NCBI GenBank assembly: GCA_003646405.1
Contig: QNFR01000008.1
Location: forward strand, 1-43,484
Origin: Gammaproteobacteria bacterium
GTDB lineage: Bacteria > Pseudomonadota > Gammaproteobacteria > Pseudomonadales > Halieaceae
DNA length: 43,484 bases
Reading direction: 5' to 3'
The position numbers were made by a program, and so were the translations under genes. Below are positions 20,101-28,883 of the stretch, piece after piece. Positions within the stretch are counted from its first letter, which is position 1, and each line of letters begins with the position of its first letter. The notes beneath the pieces were generated by a model. The model saw only the letters and a program-made list of their open reading frames with translations. It had not been told where the DNA came from and searched no databases.

Positions 20101-20608
20101 TGCCGGCCGCTTCCTCGATAAAAACACGCAGTTCCTCAGGCTTGGATTCAATCAGGCGACTGATCATGCCCTGTTCGATAATGGCGTAGCTGCGTGGGCC
20201 CAGGCCGGTACCCAGGAAAATATCGGTGATATCACGGCGCCGGCATCGGGTGCCATTGAGAAAGTATTCGGACTGGCCTTCGCGCACCACCAGGCGCCTT
20301 ATGGCTATCTCCGCGTAACTGGCGTATTCGCCACCGACACTGCCATCAGCGTTATCAAATACCAGTTCGATAGAGGCTTTACCCACCGGCTGCCGATTGA
20401 CCGAACCGTTGAAGATGACATCGGCCATGGACTCGCCGCGCAGATTCTTGGCGGAGCTCTCACCCATAACCCAGCGCACCGCATCGATAACATTGGATTT
20501 TCCGCAGCCATTGGGACCGACCACAGCGCACATATTGCTTGGAAAATGAATCGTCGTGGGGTCGACGAAGGACTTGAAACCCGCCAGTTTGATGGACTTT
20601 AGTCGCAT
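17108..20608 (-). CDS. smc: Chromosome segregation ATPase SMC
   Basis: The 1166-residue core of the bacterial condensin. The N-terminal head has Walker A GPNGCGKSN (31-39). Two very long coiled coils flank a hinge near residues 500-640 with the glycine-rich DGRVGALL and RDGVWLGPNW segments. The C-terminal head has the signature LLSGGEKAL (from 1067) and Walker B CILDEVDAPLDD (1093-1104). Length is normal for the family. Its partners ScpA and ScpB are not in this window. It is first in the smc-zipA-ligA-lipoprotein run, with 211 bases of AT-rich sequence upstream holding its promoter. Confidence 0.97.
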   Translation of the reverse strand: MRLKSIKLAGFKSFVDPTTIHFPSNMCAVVGPNGCGKSNVIDAVRWVMGESSAKNLRGESMADVIFNGSVNRQPVGKASIELVFDNADGSVGGEYASYAEIAIRRLVVREGQSEYFLNGTRCRRRDITDIFLGTGLGPRSYAIIEQGMISRLIESKPEELRVFIEEAAGISKYKERRKETASRMRRTLENIERLTDLRDELERQLQHLQRQAQAAEKYTGFKVQERELKAQLQALQWQELDRQIKIAAQAIGELEVKLEAVHAEHQQVDTAIEQHRVDHTERTDVFNKVQATYYSLGSEVARIEQTIKHQQERGHQLSEDLVQTRANLGESESHLGDDRDKLTSWETEIATLAPELEMLQAVEEASAETLLQAEQAMHNWQHKWDEFNQHAAQPRQQSEVQQSRIQHVEQVLQRIQNRTRQLEEEKQGLASGAPANTEIDALGERLAQIELTMARLEERGETLVQTLATTRDTSTNHATTLNQVRSQLQQMRGRQASLEALQQAAMEDGNKAVGEWLQAQQIADKPRLLEQMQVDDGWQLAVETVLGDYLQAVCVDDIGQLGNLLGNLEQGQLLLVESTGNEQQSAQLLASKVRSDGRVGALLSGVRSADDLSQAMAQRSSLAPHESIITRDGVWLGPNWLRVTRLADERGGVIARQQELESLASGLASEELHETRLAQDLLESQNALTRLEDQRQDCQRELQASTRQHADASAQLSAHQAKIEQINARRERINTEIDESRGQFRQEQEALAESRQLLTAAIECMEADSQRREELLSTRDQTRGTLDSARQKARHDKDGSHQVAMRHQSLQTQLNAMRESIARTDRQVAQLRERRDSLSASLSENDNPLEELQAQLEEQLKLRLQAEGELGDARQLVADVDYLLREAEQRRTAIEHRAETVRTELEQQRIGNESLQVQRETIHKQLSASEHQLEDILQNMPEGANEPQWQHSLEQVANRITRLGPINLAAIDEYDLQSERKNYLDVQNEDLVTALETLESAIRKIDKETRNRFRDTFDKVNVSLQDLFPKVFGGGSAYLEMTGDDLLNTGITIMARPPGKKNSTIHLLSGGEKALTAIALVFSIFQLNPAPFCILDEVDAPLDDANTGRYVRLVKEMSDKVQFIFITHNKISMEMADQLMGVTMHEPGVSRLVSVDVEEAAELAAS

Positions 20609-20819
20609 ATAACCTTAAGTATCTATTGTATCTTACTGTTTATTATGAATTTATGTCGGTTTTTAGCGCATTTAACCCCGACACCGAAACACAAGATGTA
20701 GTGTATAGGCTTTAATCGAACAACACTATGCCTGAACTTGAGAAAAGTAAAAAATTAGTTTTCAGGCATTTTTGTCGCGTCGTTGGTGCCGCAACCGGTG
20801 CAGCGGCCTACTCTCCTAC
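20609..20819. other. Intergenic region upstream of smc and downstream of ccmI
   Basis: An AT-rich gap that must hold the smc promoter, but I find no single convincing -35/-10 pair on the minus strand. It contains a perfect 9-base inverted repeat, ATGCCTGAA (20728-20736) and TTCAGGCAT (20761-20769), with a 24-base A-rich loop. The T-run that follows it lies on the plus strand, where no gene is being read, so it is not an obvious terminator for ccmI. Confidence 0.4.
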
Positions 20820-22055
20820 TCAGCTGCCCTTGGCCTGCAGCACAATTTCCAGGGGTTCGGTTTCCATGCTCGGAGCCAGCGGTCCGGCCTGCCCCAGCCA
20901 ACTGGCGCCAGCCTCCCCCGGACGACCATCCGGGGATACCTGTACTATTACCACTATCGACTCGGTTTCGGACAGTTTCTGGCCAGCCATGGAATTACTG
21001 TCATCCAGGCGCAGGGTGATGGGTAGCTGGCTGCCCTGTAGCCGCTGCACGGCGATAGGCATACGACTGTCCGACGCGGCGTTGCGCGCCAGTATAAATA
21101 CCGTATCCGAAGGATTGACAGTACCCCCCGCCGCCAGGGCTACCCGCACGGTGACACCCGCCCCCACCGCAACGGCCACTGCTACAGGAGCAGCAGCAAC
21201 GGTAGCGACTGTCGGAGCAGTTGGCCCAACCTCCGGCTGCCCGGCTTCATCCACTTTCTGCTGTGCCGTTCTAATCACGGAGGCGATCATTCGTGCACTT
21301 TCAGAGTCGGGGTTCTCTGTCACCAGCAGTCGCTGCCAGTACTTTATTGCCGCCCGATATTGCTGTTGCTCAAAGGAGGCCATCCCCAACAGCCCCAGCG
21401 CCGTGCGCTGGTGCGGGTCAATGGCCAGTGCCTGCTCGGCCTTCATACGGGTAGCGTCATTCAACGCGCGACCAGCAGCGAGGTATTCCGCCTGGGCCGC
21501 ATAGGCCAGGGCCTGGGCATCCTGCGGTGCATCCCGGGCCAGAGCGCCATAAGTTTGCGCCGCCCTTGCATAATCTTGTCGGCCCATGTAGTAACGACCC
21601 AACATTGCCACGTAATACAGGTTGTCCGGGCGCTGTGTGGAACGCACCGCAATAGTCTGCATCAATCGCTGCATTTCCTCGGGGGCCGTACTTTCCTGCA
21701 GATTCGCCAGTTGTCGCACAATCATCACATCCGGCGCGGCGCCAAGTATGTAGTACAACCCCGAAGAGGCAAGCGCGACCAACGGCAGCAAAATCCACAC
21801 GGGGAAGGACTGGCCGGACGGTGTCCGGGCCCCAGCCGGGGCTCGCTGCTGTTCATCCTCGAGCAAACGCAACCTGGCATCGTCGCGCAGGGCTTCGCCG
21901 CCTTCCCGGGCCAACTCTGCTTCGCGCAATCGATACCATTGCAGGTTGGCTCTCGCCAGATCCTCATCAGCGCCGCCCGGGCGTTTTCTGGGAAACAGGT
22001 AAAACAGGCCGCTGAGTAATATCAGGCCACCACAGGCAAAAATGAATGTGGTCAA
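20820..22055 (-). CDS. ccmI: Cytochrome c biogenesis protein CcmI
   Basis: The apocytochrome chaperone of the Ccm system I pathway, 411 aa. Two N-terminal membrane helices enclose a cytoplasmic segment (to about residue 115). A periplasmic TPR region follows (YYVAMLGRYYMGRQDYARAAQTYGAL and later repeats). The C-terminal part has an unusual Ala/Val/Thr-rich linker and a beta-rich domain. Together with CcmF and CcmH it forms the haem-ligation complex. It is the last gene of the ccm operon and its start overlaps the ccmH stop (ATGA). Confidence 0.9.
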   Translation of the reverse strand: MTTFIFACGGLILLSGLFYLFPRKRPGGADEDLARANLQWYRLREAELAREGGEALRDDARLRLLEDEQQRAPAGARTPSGQSFPVWILLPLVALASSGLYYILGAAPDVMIVRQLANLQESTAPEEMQRLMQTIAVRSTQRPDNLYYVAMLGRYYMGRQDYARAAQTYGALARDAPQDAQALAYAAQAEYLAAGRALNDATRMKAEQALAIDPHQRTALGLLGMASFEQQQYRAAIKYWQRLLVTENPDSESARMIASVIRTAQQKVDEAGQPEVGPTAPTVATVAAAPVAVAVAVGAGVTVRVALAAGGTVNPSDTVFILARNAASDSRMPIAVQRLQGSQLPITLRLDDSNSMAGQKLSETESIVVIVQVSPDGRPGEAGASWLGQAGPLAPSMETEPLEIVLQAKGS

Positions 22056-22537
22056 GAATCCTTCTCCGTCTTATCCAGTAGAGCCTGCAACTGTTGCTGT
22101 TCATCGGCACTCAGTTCTGGCGCAGCCGCAGTCGGGTCAACACTGCCCCGACGCGAACGCAAGGTCAGAAAGGCAACGACCAGGCCCGCCAGCAATAACA
22201 GCACCGGGGTCAGCCACAGTATTGCGGTAGCACCACTGAAACGCGGGCGATAGCGCACGAACTCACCGTAGCGTGCCACCATATAATCCAGAATTTCCCC
22301 ATCGGAAGAACCCTGCTCAAGCTGCTGGTACAGGAGCTTGCGCAAATCCTGGGCGATTGGCGCATTGGAATCGGCGATATTCTGGTTCTGGCATTTGGGA
22401 CAGCGCAGCTCGGCACTGAGCTGCCGATAGCGTAACTCCAGCTCGGGATTACTGAACTCATAGGTCTCTATCACGGCCAGCACCTGACCGGCAACCAGCA
22501 CGAGCGCGAATACCAGGGCACAACGCAGGACACTCAT
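22052..22537 (-). CDS. ccmH: Cytochrome c maturation protein CcmH
   Basis: A 161-residue thioredox-active component that keeps the CXXCH haem site of apocytochromes reduced. A signal peptide precedes the redox motif LRCPKCQNQ (Cys46, Cys49), the three-helix CcmH/CycL core, and one C-terminal membrane helix (ILWLTPVLLLLAGLVVAFL). It is the short form; the TPR part found fused in E. coli CcmH is the separate ccmI gene next door. The start overlaps the ccmG stop by four bases. Confidence 0.94.
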   Translation of the reverse strand: MSVLRCALVFALVLVAGQVLAVIETYEFSNPELELRYRQLSAELRCPKCQNQNIADSNAPIAQDLRKLLYQQLEQGSSDGEILDYMVARYGEFVRYRPRFSGATAILWLTPVLLLLAGLVVAFLTLRSRRGSVDPTAAAPELSADEQQQLQALLDKTEKDS

Positions 22538-23076
22538 TGATTGACAGCTCCGTCGGTCAGTTCCACATAAAGTGGCTGCAGCACGGTCTGCCAGATCCGC
22601 TCATCCACCACACCCACATGGCGATAGCGAATGACACCGGCGGCATCCACCAGGTAGGTTTCCGGTGCGCCGTAAACACCCAGATCCAACCCCAGAGTCC
22701 CTTCCCGATCGACAATATTGGCCACATAGGGGTTGCCCAGTTCATCCAGCCAGCGCAGGGCGTCGGCATCGTCGTCCTTGTAATTAACCCCGTAAATGGG
22801 CACACCCCGCTCCGCCAGCCGGTGCAGGTAAGGGTGCTCCACACGGCAGGACACACACCAGGTCGCCCACACATTAAGCAGCACCACCCGGCCTACCACA
22901 TCTTGGCGCGATATCAGTCGATCCTGTCCCAGGCTGGGCAGGGTAAATTCCGGCAGCGGGTTATCGATCAGCGCCGAGGGCATCTCCCGCGGATCCAGCT
23001 CCAGGCCCCGGAGCAGGAACAAGGCCAGCACCACGAACAGTATCAGTGGTACAAAAAGCTTGAATCTAGGCCCCAT
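22534..23076 (-). CDS. ccmG: Thiol:disulfide interchange protein CcmG/DsbE
   Basis: A membrane-tethered periplasmic thioredoxin-like protein of 180 aa that reduces apocytochrome c cysteines. One N-terminal anchor helix (LFVPLILFVVLALFLL) is followed by the thioredoxin fold with redox motif WCVSC (Cys74, Cys77) and the GVYGAPETYLVD cis-proline loop. The frame stays open far upstream, but the ATG at 23076 gives the correct anchor and overlaps the ccmF stop by 11 bases, so it is chosen. Confidence 0.94.
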   Translation of the reverse strand: MGPRFKLFVPLILFVVLALFLLRGLELDPREMPSALIDNPLPEFTLPSLGQDRLISRQDVVGRVVLLNVWATWCVSCRVEHPYLHRLAERGVPIYGVNYKDDDADALRWLDELGNPYVANIVDREGTLGLDLGVYGAPETYLVDAAGVIRYRHVGVVDERIWQTVLQPLYVELTDGAVNQ

Positions 23077-25042
23077 GCAATGCCTCCCCGCCGGAAACGC
23101 GCGCGGGACTGCGCTGGCGCCGATAGCGTTTGTCCAGCGCGGTGGTAAACCCACCCAGGCCCATAAGAATGGCTCCCAGCCACATCCAGCGCACCAGCGG
23201 CTTGTAGTGCAGTCGCATGGCCCAGGCACCATCCTGGCCAATGGGTTCACCCATGGCCACATATAAATCACGGAATAAACCGGCGTCGATAGCGGCTTCG
23301 GTCATCACCGAGCCGGTGGCGAGATAACGGCGTTTCTGTGGCGCCAGGCTGGCCACCGGTTGCCCGTCGTGCAGCACCTCGAAGCGCGCCTCATCGGCCA
23401 CAAAGTTGGGGCCGCGCACGGGTGTCAGTTCAATAAAGCGAAACTCATAGCCGGCCAACACCTCGCTGTCACCCGGACTCATTTTCAGGTCGTGTTCAAT
23501 GCTGTACTGACTGGTGGCGACGATACCCGTCACACAGGCAGCAAAGCCCAGGTGGGCCATAAACATGCCCCAGTAACTGGGAGTTATACGGCGCAGCCCT
23601 CTACCGAGGGTGGCAGCGCCACGCACCCGGTACCAGAAGTCCTTGAAAAGGCCCAGCACCAGCCAGGCTGACAGCACCACCGCCAGGGCGACCCAGACGT
23701 TGTAGTGCTCTCCCAGCAATGGAAAGGTGACACCACAAGCCAGGGCGACCACAGCCGGTACGCCCAGCTCCGCCCGCCAGCGCCGGGGATCATCCTTCTT
23801 CCAGCGAGAGACCAGCCCCAGGCCCATAAAAGGCACCAGCAAGGCCATCAGCGGCACAAACACGGCGTTGAAATACGGCGGTCCCACGGAATATTTGCCC
23901 TGCCCCAGCGCATCCATAATCAGGGGAAAGAGTGTGCCGAACAATACGGTCAGGGTGGCCACCAGAAAAAACACATTGTTCAGCAGCAACAGGGTTTCAC
24001 GGGACACCCAAGCGAAAGCGACCCGGCTGCTCACCGCCGGCGCCCTAAAGGCATACAGGGTGAGAGACCCACCCACCACCACCCCCAGGAACAGCAGGAT
24101 GAACATCCCCCGGGCCGGATCTGTGGCGAAAGCGTGCACCGAGGTGAGAACACCCGAGCGCACCATAAAAGTGCCCAGCAAGCTCAGGGAAAAGACGAAG
24201 ATAGCCAGCAGCAGAGTCCAGCTCTTGAACAGGCCGCGCTTCTCGGTGACCGCCAGGGAGTGTAGTAGCGCAGTACCGGCCAGCCATGGCATGAAAGAGG
24301 CGTTTTCAACCGGATCCCAGAACCACCAGCCGCCCCAACCCAGTTCATAATAGGCCCACCAGCTGCCCAACATGATACCCAGGCTGAGAAAAGCCCAGGC
24401 GACATTGGTCCAGGGCCGCGACCAGCGCGCCCAGGAGGCGTCCAGACGACCACCCAGCAAGGCGGCGATAGCGAAAGCAAAAGCCACAGAAAATCCCACA
24501 TAGCCCATGTACAGCAAGGGCGGGTGAATAATCAAACCGGGATCCTGCAGCAGTGGATTGAGATCGTTGCCGTCGGCAGGCGCACCGGGCAACAGGCGTT
24601 CAAATGGGTTGGAGGTCAACAGGGAAAATGAGATAAAACCAACACCCACCGCCCCCATTACCGACAGCACGCGGGACAAAACCAGCAGGGGCAGCTGTGA
24701 ACTGAACACGGCCACCGCCGATGTCCACAGACACAGGATGAGGGCCCACAGCAGCAGGGAACCCTCATGGTTACCCCACACAGCGGAAAACTTGTAGATG
24801 GGCGGCAGCAGGCTGTTGCTGTTACCGGCCACCACTTTCACCGAAAAGTCGTCCTGCAGAAAGGCGATGCTCAGGCAGGTGAAGCTGATACCGACGAACA
24901 CCAGCAGGCCGATGGCCAGGCCGGGCGCCAGCGCCATAGCCGCTGTATTGCGCCGCCAGGCGCCCCAGGCGGGAACCAGCGCCAGGATAAGCGCCAGACA
25001 CAGAGCCAGGATCAGGGCGAAGTGGCCAACCTCAGGAATCAT
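23066..25042 (-). CDS. ccmF: Haem lyase subunit CcmF
   Basis: The large integral membrane protein that attaches haem to apocytochrome c, 658 aa with about 15 helices. The periplasmic WWD domain is complete ([19 protein letters not shown]), and conserved haem-ligand histidines are apparent around it ([15 protein letters not shown]). It overlaps ccmE by four bases at its start and ccmG at its end. Confidence 0.96.
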   Translation of the reverse strand: MIPEVGHFALILALCLALILALVPAWGAWRRNTAAMALAPGLAIGLLVFVGISFTCLSIAFLQDDFSVKVVAGNSNSLLPPIYKFSAVWGNHEGSLLLWALILCLWTSAVAVFSSQLPLLVLSRVLSVMGAVGVGFISFSLLTSNPFERLLPGAPADGNDLNPLLQDPGLIIHPPLLYMGYVGFSVAFAFAIAALLGGRLDASWARWSRPWTNVAWAFLSLGIMLGSWWAYYELGWGGWWFWDPVENASFMPWLAGTALLHSLAVTEKRGLFKSWTLLLAIFVFSLSLLGTFMVRSGVLTSVHAFATDPARGMFILLFLGVVVGGSLTLYAFRAPAVSSRVAFAWVSRETLLLLNNVFFLVATLTVLFGTLFPLIMDALGQGKYSVGPPYFNAVFVPLMALLVPFMGLGLVSRWKKDDPRRWRAELGVPAVVALACGVTFPLLGEHYNVWVALAVVLSAWLVLGLFKDFWYRVRGAATLGRGLRRITPSYWGMFMAHLGFAACVTGIVATSQYSIEHDLKMSPGDSEVLAGYEFRFIELTPVRGPNFVADEARFEVLHDGQPVASLAPQKRRYLATGSVMTEAAIDAGLFRDLYVAMGEPIGQDGAWAMRLHYKPLVRWMWLGAILMGLGGFTTALDKRYRRQRSPARVSGGEALHGA

Positions 25043-25488
25043 TTGGCATTGCCTTTTTCATCGTAGCCGGATTTTTCCAGGGCGTCGGCAACTTCCGGCG
25101 GCATATAGTTTTCATCGTGCTTGGCCAGTACTTCGGAAGCCTGCAACACACCCTCATCGTTCAACACGCCGGATGCCACCGCACCCTGCCCCTCGCCGAA
25201 CAGGTCCGGCAGGATACCTTCATAAACCACCGGCACCGTGGCCTCGTAATCGGTGAGCTCAAAGCGCACCGCCAGGCTGTTATCGCTGCGTTGCACACTA
25301 CCATCCACCACCATGCCGCCCACCCGAATCGGCTGGCCGACCGGCGCATTGCCCGCGGCAATTTCCGCGGGGGGAAAAAACAAATTGATATTGCCACTGA
25401 GGGCGTACACCACCAGGCCGATGGCGGCGCTGGAGAACAACACCACGAACAGCACCAGGTAGAGCCTCTGTTTTCTTACGGGGTGCAT
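25039..25488 (-). CDS. ccmE: Periplasmic haem chaperone CcmE
   Basis: A membrane-anchored haem chaperone of 149 aa. One N-terminal helix is followed by an OB-fold domain, and the covalent haem attachment residue is His124 in [12 protein letters not shown]. The start is the ATG at 25488, overlapping the ccmD stop (TGATG) and preceded by a very strong GGAGGAGG ribosome site; a TTG one codon upstream is ignored. Confidence 0.96.
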   Translation of the reverse strand: MHPVRKQRLYLVLFVVLFSSAAIGLVVYALSGNINLFFPPAEIAAGNAPVGQPIRVGGMVVDGSVQRSDNSLAVRFELTDYEATVPVVYEGILPDLFGEGQGAVASGVLNDEGVLQASEVLAKHDENYMPPEVADALEKSGYDEKGNAK

Positions 25489-25688
25489 CAAACCTCCTCC
25501 TCAGTAATATTGGGGTCGCCGCGTGAGCGTTTCAGCTCCCCGGCCAACTGGCGCAGGAACTTCTTGCGGCGGCGCCCGGGAGCAATAAGGATCGCCGCCA
25601 TCACCAGGATGGTAATCAGGTAAGCACTCCAGACAAAACCGCCATGTCCGCCCATGGTGAGCAACGCGTCGAAACTGTCAAAGTACAT
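25488..25688 (-). CDS. ccmD: Haem exporter protein CcmD
   Basis: A small 66-residue membrane protein that stabilises CcmC-haem-CcmE and aids release of holo-CcmE. It has a single helix ([20 protein letters not shown]) followed by a basic cytoplasmic segment ([11 protein letters not shown]). Both ends overlap neighbouring ccm genes. Confidence 0.92.
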   Translation of the reverse strand: MYFDSFDALLTMGGHGGFVWSAYLITILVMAAILIAPGRRRKKFLRQLAGELKRSRGDPNITEEEV

Positions 25689-26434
25689 CAGGTAGACTTC
25701 CCGGCCAGCGCAAGCTTTTTGACCCAGCTGGTCCTGGCCCCGCGCTGCAACAGTTCAGCACGCATATTCATTAACAGGCAGCAGGTAAATAACGCATAAA
25801 ACGCCGCGATCGTCAGCAGCAAGGGGTACAACATACTGGTATCGATACTGGAGTCGCCGGTGAATTTGATCGAGGCCGGCTGGTGCAGGCTATACCACCA
25901 GTCCACCGATTTGTAGATGATGGGGATATTCACCATACCTACCAGGCACAGCACGGCACAGGCTTTTCCCGCCGCCTCTTTGTTGTCAAACGCCTCGTAC
26001 AGGGCGATGACGCCCAGGTATAAAAAAAGCAGGATCAACATGGAGGTGATGCGGGCATCCCACACCCACCAGGTACCCCAGGTCGGCTTGCCCCAAATGG
26101 CACCGGTAAGCAGTGCGACAAACGTCAGGGCAGCGCCGACAGGTGCGGCGGATTTCATCGCCACGTCGGCCATTTTCATTTTCCAGATCAGGTTGATGGC
26201 CCCGGCGATGGCCATCACATAATAACCGGCCAGGGCCACAACTGCCGCCGGCACATGGATATAAATGATGCGATAGCTATTGCCCTGACGAAAATCCGGC
26301 ACGGTAAACAGCAGGCCCCAGGTCAGCCCCACAGCAAGGGCCACCAGGGTGATGGGCAGTAACCAGCGCAGAATGACTCCGGAAATGGAGTACAGCCAGG
26401 GCGGGGAACCGAGTTTATGGAAGAAGGACCACAT
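25688..26434 (-). CDS. ccmC: Haem exporter/handling protein CcmC
   Basis: A six-helix WWD-family protein of 248 aa that loads haem onto CcmE. The WWD motif is clear (GTWWVWDARITSMLIL) with flanking conserved histidines (IYIHVPAA and LHQP). I chose the ATG at 26434 (MWSFFHKLGSPPW), the usual family start; the open frame upstream runs into a palindromic spacer. There is no good ribosome site, and a consensus TATAAT lies only 11 bases upstream. Confidence 0.95.
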   Translation of the reverse strand: MWSFFHKLGSPPWLYSISGVILRWLLPITLVALAVGLTWGLLFTVPDFRQGNSYRIIYIHVPAAVVALAGYYVMAIAGAINLIWKMKMADVAMKSAAPVGAALTFVALLTGAIWGKPTWGTWWVWDARITSMLILLFLYLGVIALYEAFDNKEAAGKACAVLCLVGMVNIPIIYKSVDWWYSLHQPASIKFTGDSSIDTSMLYPLLLTIAAFYALFTCCLLMNMRAELLQRGARTSWVKKLALAGKST

Positions 26435-26563
26435 AGCGGCGGCAATTATACAGTGAGGGCAGCGCTGGACAACCAAAAGTCCAGATCATGTCCACCCGGA
26501 TACACCCAAACGCTACCTCTGCCCTCACTCCCGCACGGGAATGACAGGTGTTTTCGGCTACAT
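26435..26563 (-). repeat. Palindrome-rich REP/MITE-like spacer between ccmB and ccmC
   Basis: Every other junction in ttcA-ccmI overlaps, but here 129 noncoding bases intervene. An 11-base perfect inverted repeat (AGTGAGGGCAG 26452-26462, complement 26519-26529) encloses a smaller hairpin (CTGGAC 26465-26470 with GTCCAG 26479-26484). A third hairpin, TCCCG-CA-CGGGA, lies at 26529-26540. The arrangement looks like an extragenic palindromic repeat or remnant of a small inverted-repeat element. No second copy occurs elsewhere in the window that I could see. Confidence 0.6.
26445..26472 (-). promoter_or_regulatory. Candidate internal promoter before ccmC
   Basis: On the minus strand a perfect TATAAT (26445-26450) lies 16 bases after TTGTCC (26467-26472). 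Transcription would begin only about four bases before the ccmC ATG, giving an almost leaderless message. That matches the lack of a ribosome site for ccmC but could also be coincidence. Confidence 0.3.
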
Positions 26564-27250
26564 TCAGGCATCGATACTGATCCGCAGCCCGGCGGCGATG
26601 GCCAGAGGCGACAGGGCGATGGCCAGGCACAGCATCGCGCCCAGGATAGCCAGGTAGGGTCCCGCCGCCGCGCCGGTCACCGCGGCCTTCACCGCCGCGC
26701 TGCCAAAGATCAGCACTGGCATGTACAGGGGTAGGACCAACAAGGAAATCAACATACCACCGCGTTTCAGGCCCACCGTGAGTGCGGCGCCAATACAGCC
26801 CACCAGGCTCAACACGCCGCTACCCAGCAACAGACTGAGCACCAGGGTGCCCACCGCGCTGCCCGGCAGGTTCAACATCAGGGCGAATACCGGCGATACC
26901 AGCGCCAGCAACAAACCGGTAATCAGCCAATGGGCGCCGATATAGGCCAGTACCGAGATAAACAGGGGTTGTGGCGCCAGCAGTAATTGCTCCAGACTGC
27001 CGTCTTCAAAGTCGCTGCGAAACACCGCGTCGGAGGTCAGCAGGTTGGACAGCAGGGCGATGATCCACAGGATGCCAGGGGCGAAGCCCGCCAACTGGTC
27101 TGGCGCGGGGCCCAGGCCCAGCGGAAACAAGGCAACCACCATGGCAAAAAACAGCAGGGGGTTGCCGATTTCAATGGGGCGGCGCACGGCCAGCACCAGT
27201 TGGCGGCGCAGCAGGCGAACGCAGAACTGCAGGCTCCCGGGCGGGCTCAC
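26564..27250 (-). CDS. ccmB: Haem exporter permease CcmB
   Basis: The six-helix permease partner of the CcmA ATPase, 228 aa, involved in releasing holo-CcmE from CcmC. The conserved RRPIEIGNPLLFF and DFEDGSLEQLLLAP segments identify the family. It uses a GTG start that overlaps the ccmA stop (GTGA). Confidence 0.94.
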   Translation of the reverse strand: MSPPGSLQFCVRLLRRQLVLAVRRPIEIGNPLLFFAMVVALFPLGLGPAPDQLAGFAPGILWIIALLSNLLTSDAVFRSDFEDGSLEQLLLAPQPLFISVLAYIGAHWLITGLLLALVSPVFALMLNLPGSAVGTLVLSLLLGSGVLSLVGCIGAALTVGLKRGGMLISLLVLPLYMPVLIFGSAAVKAAVTGAAAGPYLAILGAMLCLAIALSPLAIAAGLRISIDA

Positions 27251-27858
27251 AGTATCAACCCCTCAACCAGACTCAGGTAGCGCACCTCATAAGTGACCTG
27301 TAAGGCCTGGTGGGAGGTCATCACCACCGCGCCACCGGCCTCGACATGCCGCACCAGCAAGGCCTCCAACTCGAGCACACCGGTCTTGTCGATGGCGGTA
27401 AATGGCTCATCCAGCAACCACAGAGGGCATTGGGACAAGTAAAGTCGCGCCAGATTCACCCGCCGGTGCTGGCCTGCGGACAGGGCGTGACTCGGTACGT
27501 CTTCAAACCCATACAGACCCACTTTAGCCAGCGCTGTCTCGATCTGTTCATCGCTGTACTGGCCCTCACCGGCTACATGCCAGGCCAGGTTCTCCCGCGG
27601 CGTCAACAGTGCTTTCACACCGCTCTGGTGCCCCAGGTACAGCAGCGCGGTGTAGCGTGACACGCGCCCATCGAAGCCATAGCGCGACAGACCGGCGAGA
27701 ATACGTATAAGGCTGGTCTTGCCGGCGCCATTGGGGCCTTCAATTTGTAACAAATGGCCCGGGAGAACCTCGAAAGACAGATCCTGAAACAATTCCCGCC
27801 CGCCCCGCTCCAGGGAAATGGCGTGAGCCGCCAGCAGTGGCGCGCTAACGTGCCCCAC
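27247..27858 (-). CDS. ccmA: Haem exporter ATP-binding protein CcmA
   Basis: The ABC ATPase of the CcmAB module, 203 aa, normal length. Walker A is GPNGAGKTS, the signature is LSAGQ (a usual CcmA variant), Walker B is LWLLDEPF, and the switch His is in MTSHQ. The GTG start at 27858 shares a base with the ttcA stop, so ccm translation is coupled to ttcA, an uncommon leading gene for a ccm operon. Confidence 0.94.
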   Translation of the reverse strand: MGHVSAPLLAAHAISLERGGRELFQDLSFEVLPGHLLQIEGPNGAGKTSLIRILAGLSRYGFDGRVSRYTALLYLGHQSGVKALLTPRENLAWHVAGEGQYSDEQIETALAKVGLYGFEDVPSHALSAGQHRRVNLARLYLSQCPLWLLDEPFTAIDKTGVLELEALLVRHVEAGGAVVMTSHQALQVTYEVRYLSLVEGLIL

Positions 27859-28700
27859 TAAAGCTCAACCATCTGGATCGCAGGAATATGCAGATCCGTA
27901 TCCCGCTCTACTCGCAGATTGTCAAAATCAAACAACTTGCTGTCGCCTAACTGCGAGGGTGACACATTGCGGATACCGCGAAAAATGGTCTCGGTGCGCC
28001 CCGGATACTCCCGTTCCCACCCGGCCAGCATCTTCTTGACCTGCACGCGTTGCAGCTGGTCCTGGGAGCCACACAGGTTGCAGGGAATAATCGGATAAGC
28101 CTTGTATTGGGCGAACCTGGCCAGGTCTTGCTCCTTGCAGTAGGCCAACGGGCGGATCACCACATTCTTCCTGTCGTCGCTTAATAGCTTGGGAGGCATG
28201 GCCTTGAGGCTGCCATTGAAGAACATATTGAGAAACAGGGTCTCGACGATATCATCCCGATGGTGGCCCAGGGCGATTTTGTCGGCACCCAGTTCCTGAG
28301 CGAATCCATACAAGCTGCCCCGGCGCAGGCGCGAACACAGGCCACAGGTGGTTTTGCCCTCTGGTACCACCTCTCGCACAATGCTGTAAGTGTCCTTTTC
28401 CAGGATGTAGAAAGGAATGTCCAGACCGGATAAGTAGCTGGGCAGCACTTCCTCGGGAAACCCCGGCTGTTTCTGGTCCAGGTTGACCGCGACCAGTTCA
28501 AAATCCACCGGTGCGCTGTTGCGCAGATTGATCAGGATATCCAGCATACCGTAGGAATCCTTGCCACCGGACAGGCACACCATTATCTTGTCACCCTGTT
28601 CGATCATGTTGTAATCGGCGATGGCATTGCCTACATTGCGCCGCAAGCGCTTCTGCAGCTTGTTAAATTCGGTTTTTTCCTTACGGGAAAGCTCTGGCAC
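27858..28700 (-). CDS. ttcA: tRNA 2-thiocytidine biosynthesis protein TtcA
   Basis: Makes 2-thiocytidine at position 32 of certain tRNAs, 280 aa. The ATP-pyrophosphatase P-loop is SGGKDS (44-49). Two CXXC motifs, Cys119/Cys122 and Cys207/Cys210, provide ligands for the [4Fe-4S] cluster the enzyme needs. The frame begins with GTG at 28700 with only a weak ribosome site; no better in-frame start was seen. It appears to be the first gene of the ttcA-ccmABCDEFGHI transcript. Confidence 0.94.
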   Translation of the reverse strand: MPELSRKEKTEFNKLQKRLRRNVGNAIADYNMIEQGDKIMVCLSGGKDSYGMLDILINLRNSAPVDFELVAVNLDQKQPGFPEEVLPSYLSGLDIPFYILEKDTYSIVREVVPEGKTTCGLCSRLRRGSLYGFAQELGADKIALGHHRDDIVETLFLNMFFNGSLKAMPPKLLSDDRKNVVIRPLAYCKEQDLARFAQYKAYPIIPCNLCGSQDQLQRVQVKKMLAGWEREYPGRTETIFRGIRNVSPSQLGDSKLFDFDNLRVERDTDLHIPAIQMVEL

Positions 28701-28883
28701 GACAAATCTACTGTTAAATTATTGATGCGGCGGGCATTTTACTCGCTTGGCTCTCACCTAGTCCACCATCATGCAGGGGCCAGTGTTCGATTATGATTCA
28801 GGTTCCCTTGTTTTTTATAGTAAATCCCACGACAATGTGGCCGCCGAAATACTTCCCATCCCACTTACGAGGAACCTACCCCG
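28701..28883. other. Divergent intergenic region between ttcA and mdh
   Basis: These 183 bases must carry the promoters for the minus-strand ttcA-ccm operon and the plus-strand mdh. On the plus strand TATAGT (28816-28821) is a reasonable -10 for mdh, but no good -35 lies at the right distance. I see no FNR dyad or other recognisable operator. Confidence 0.4.
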
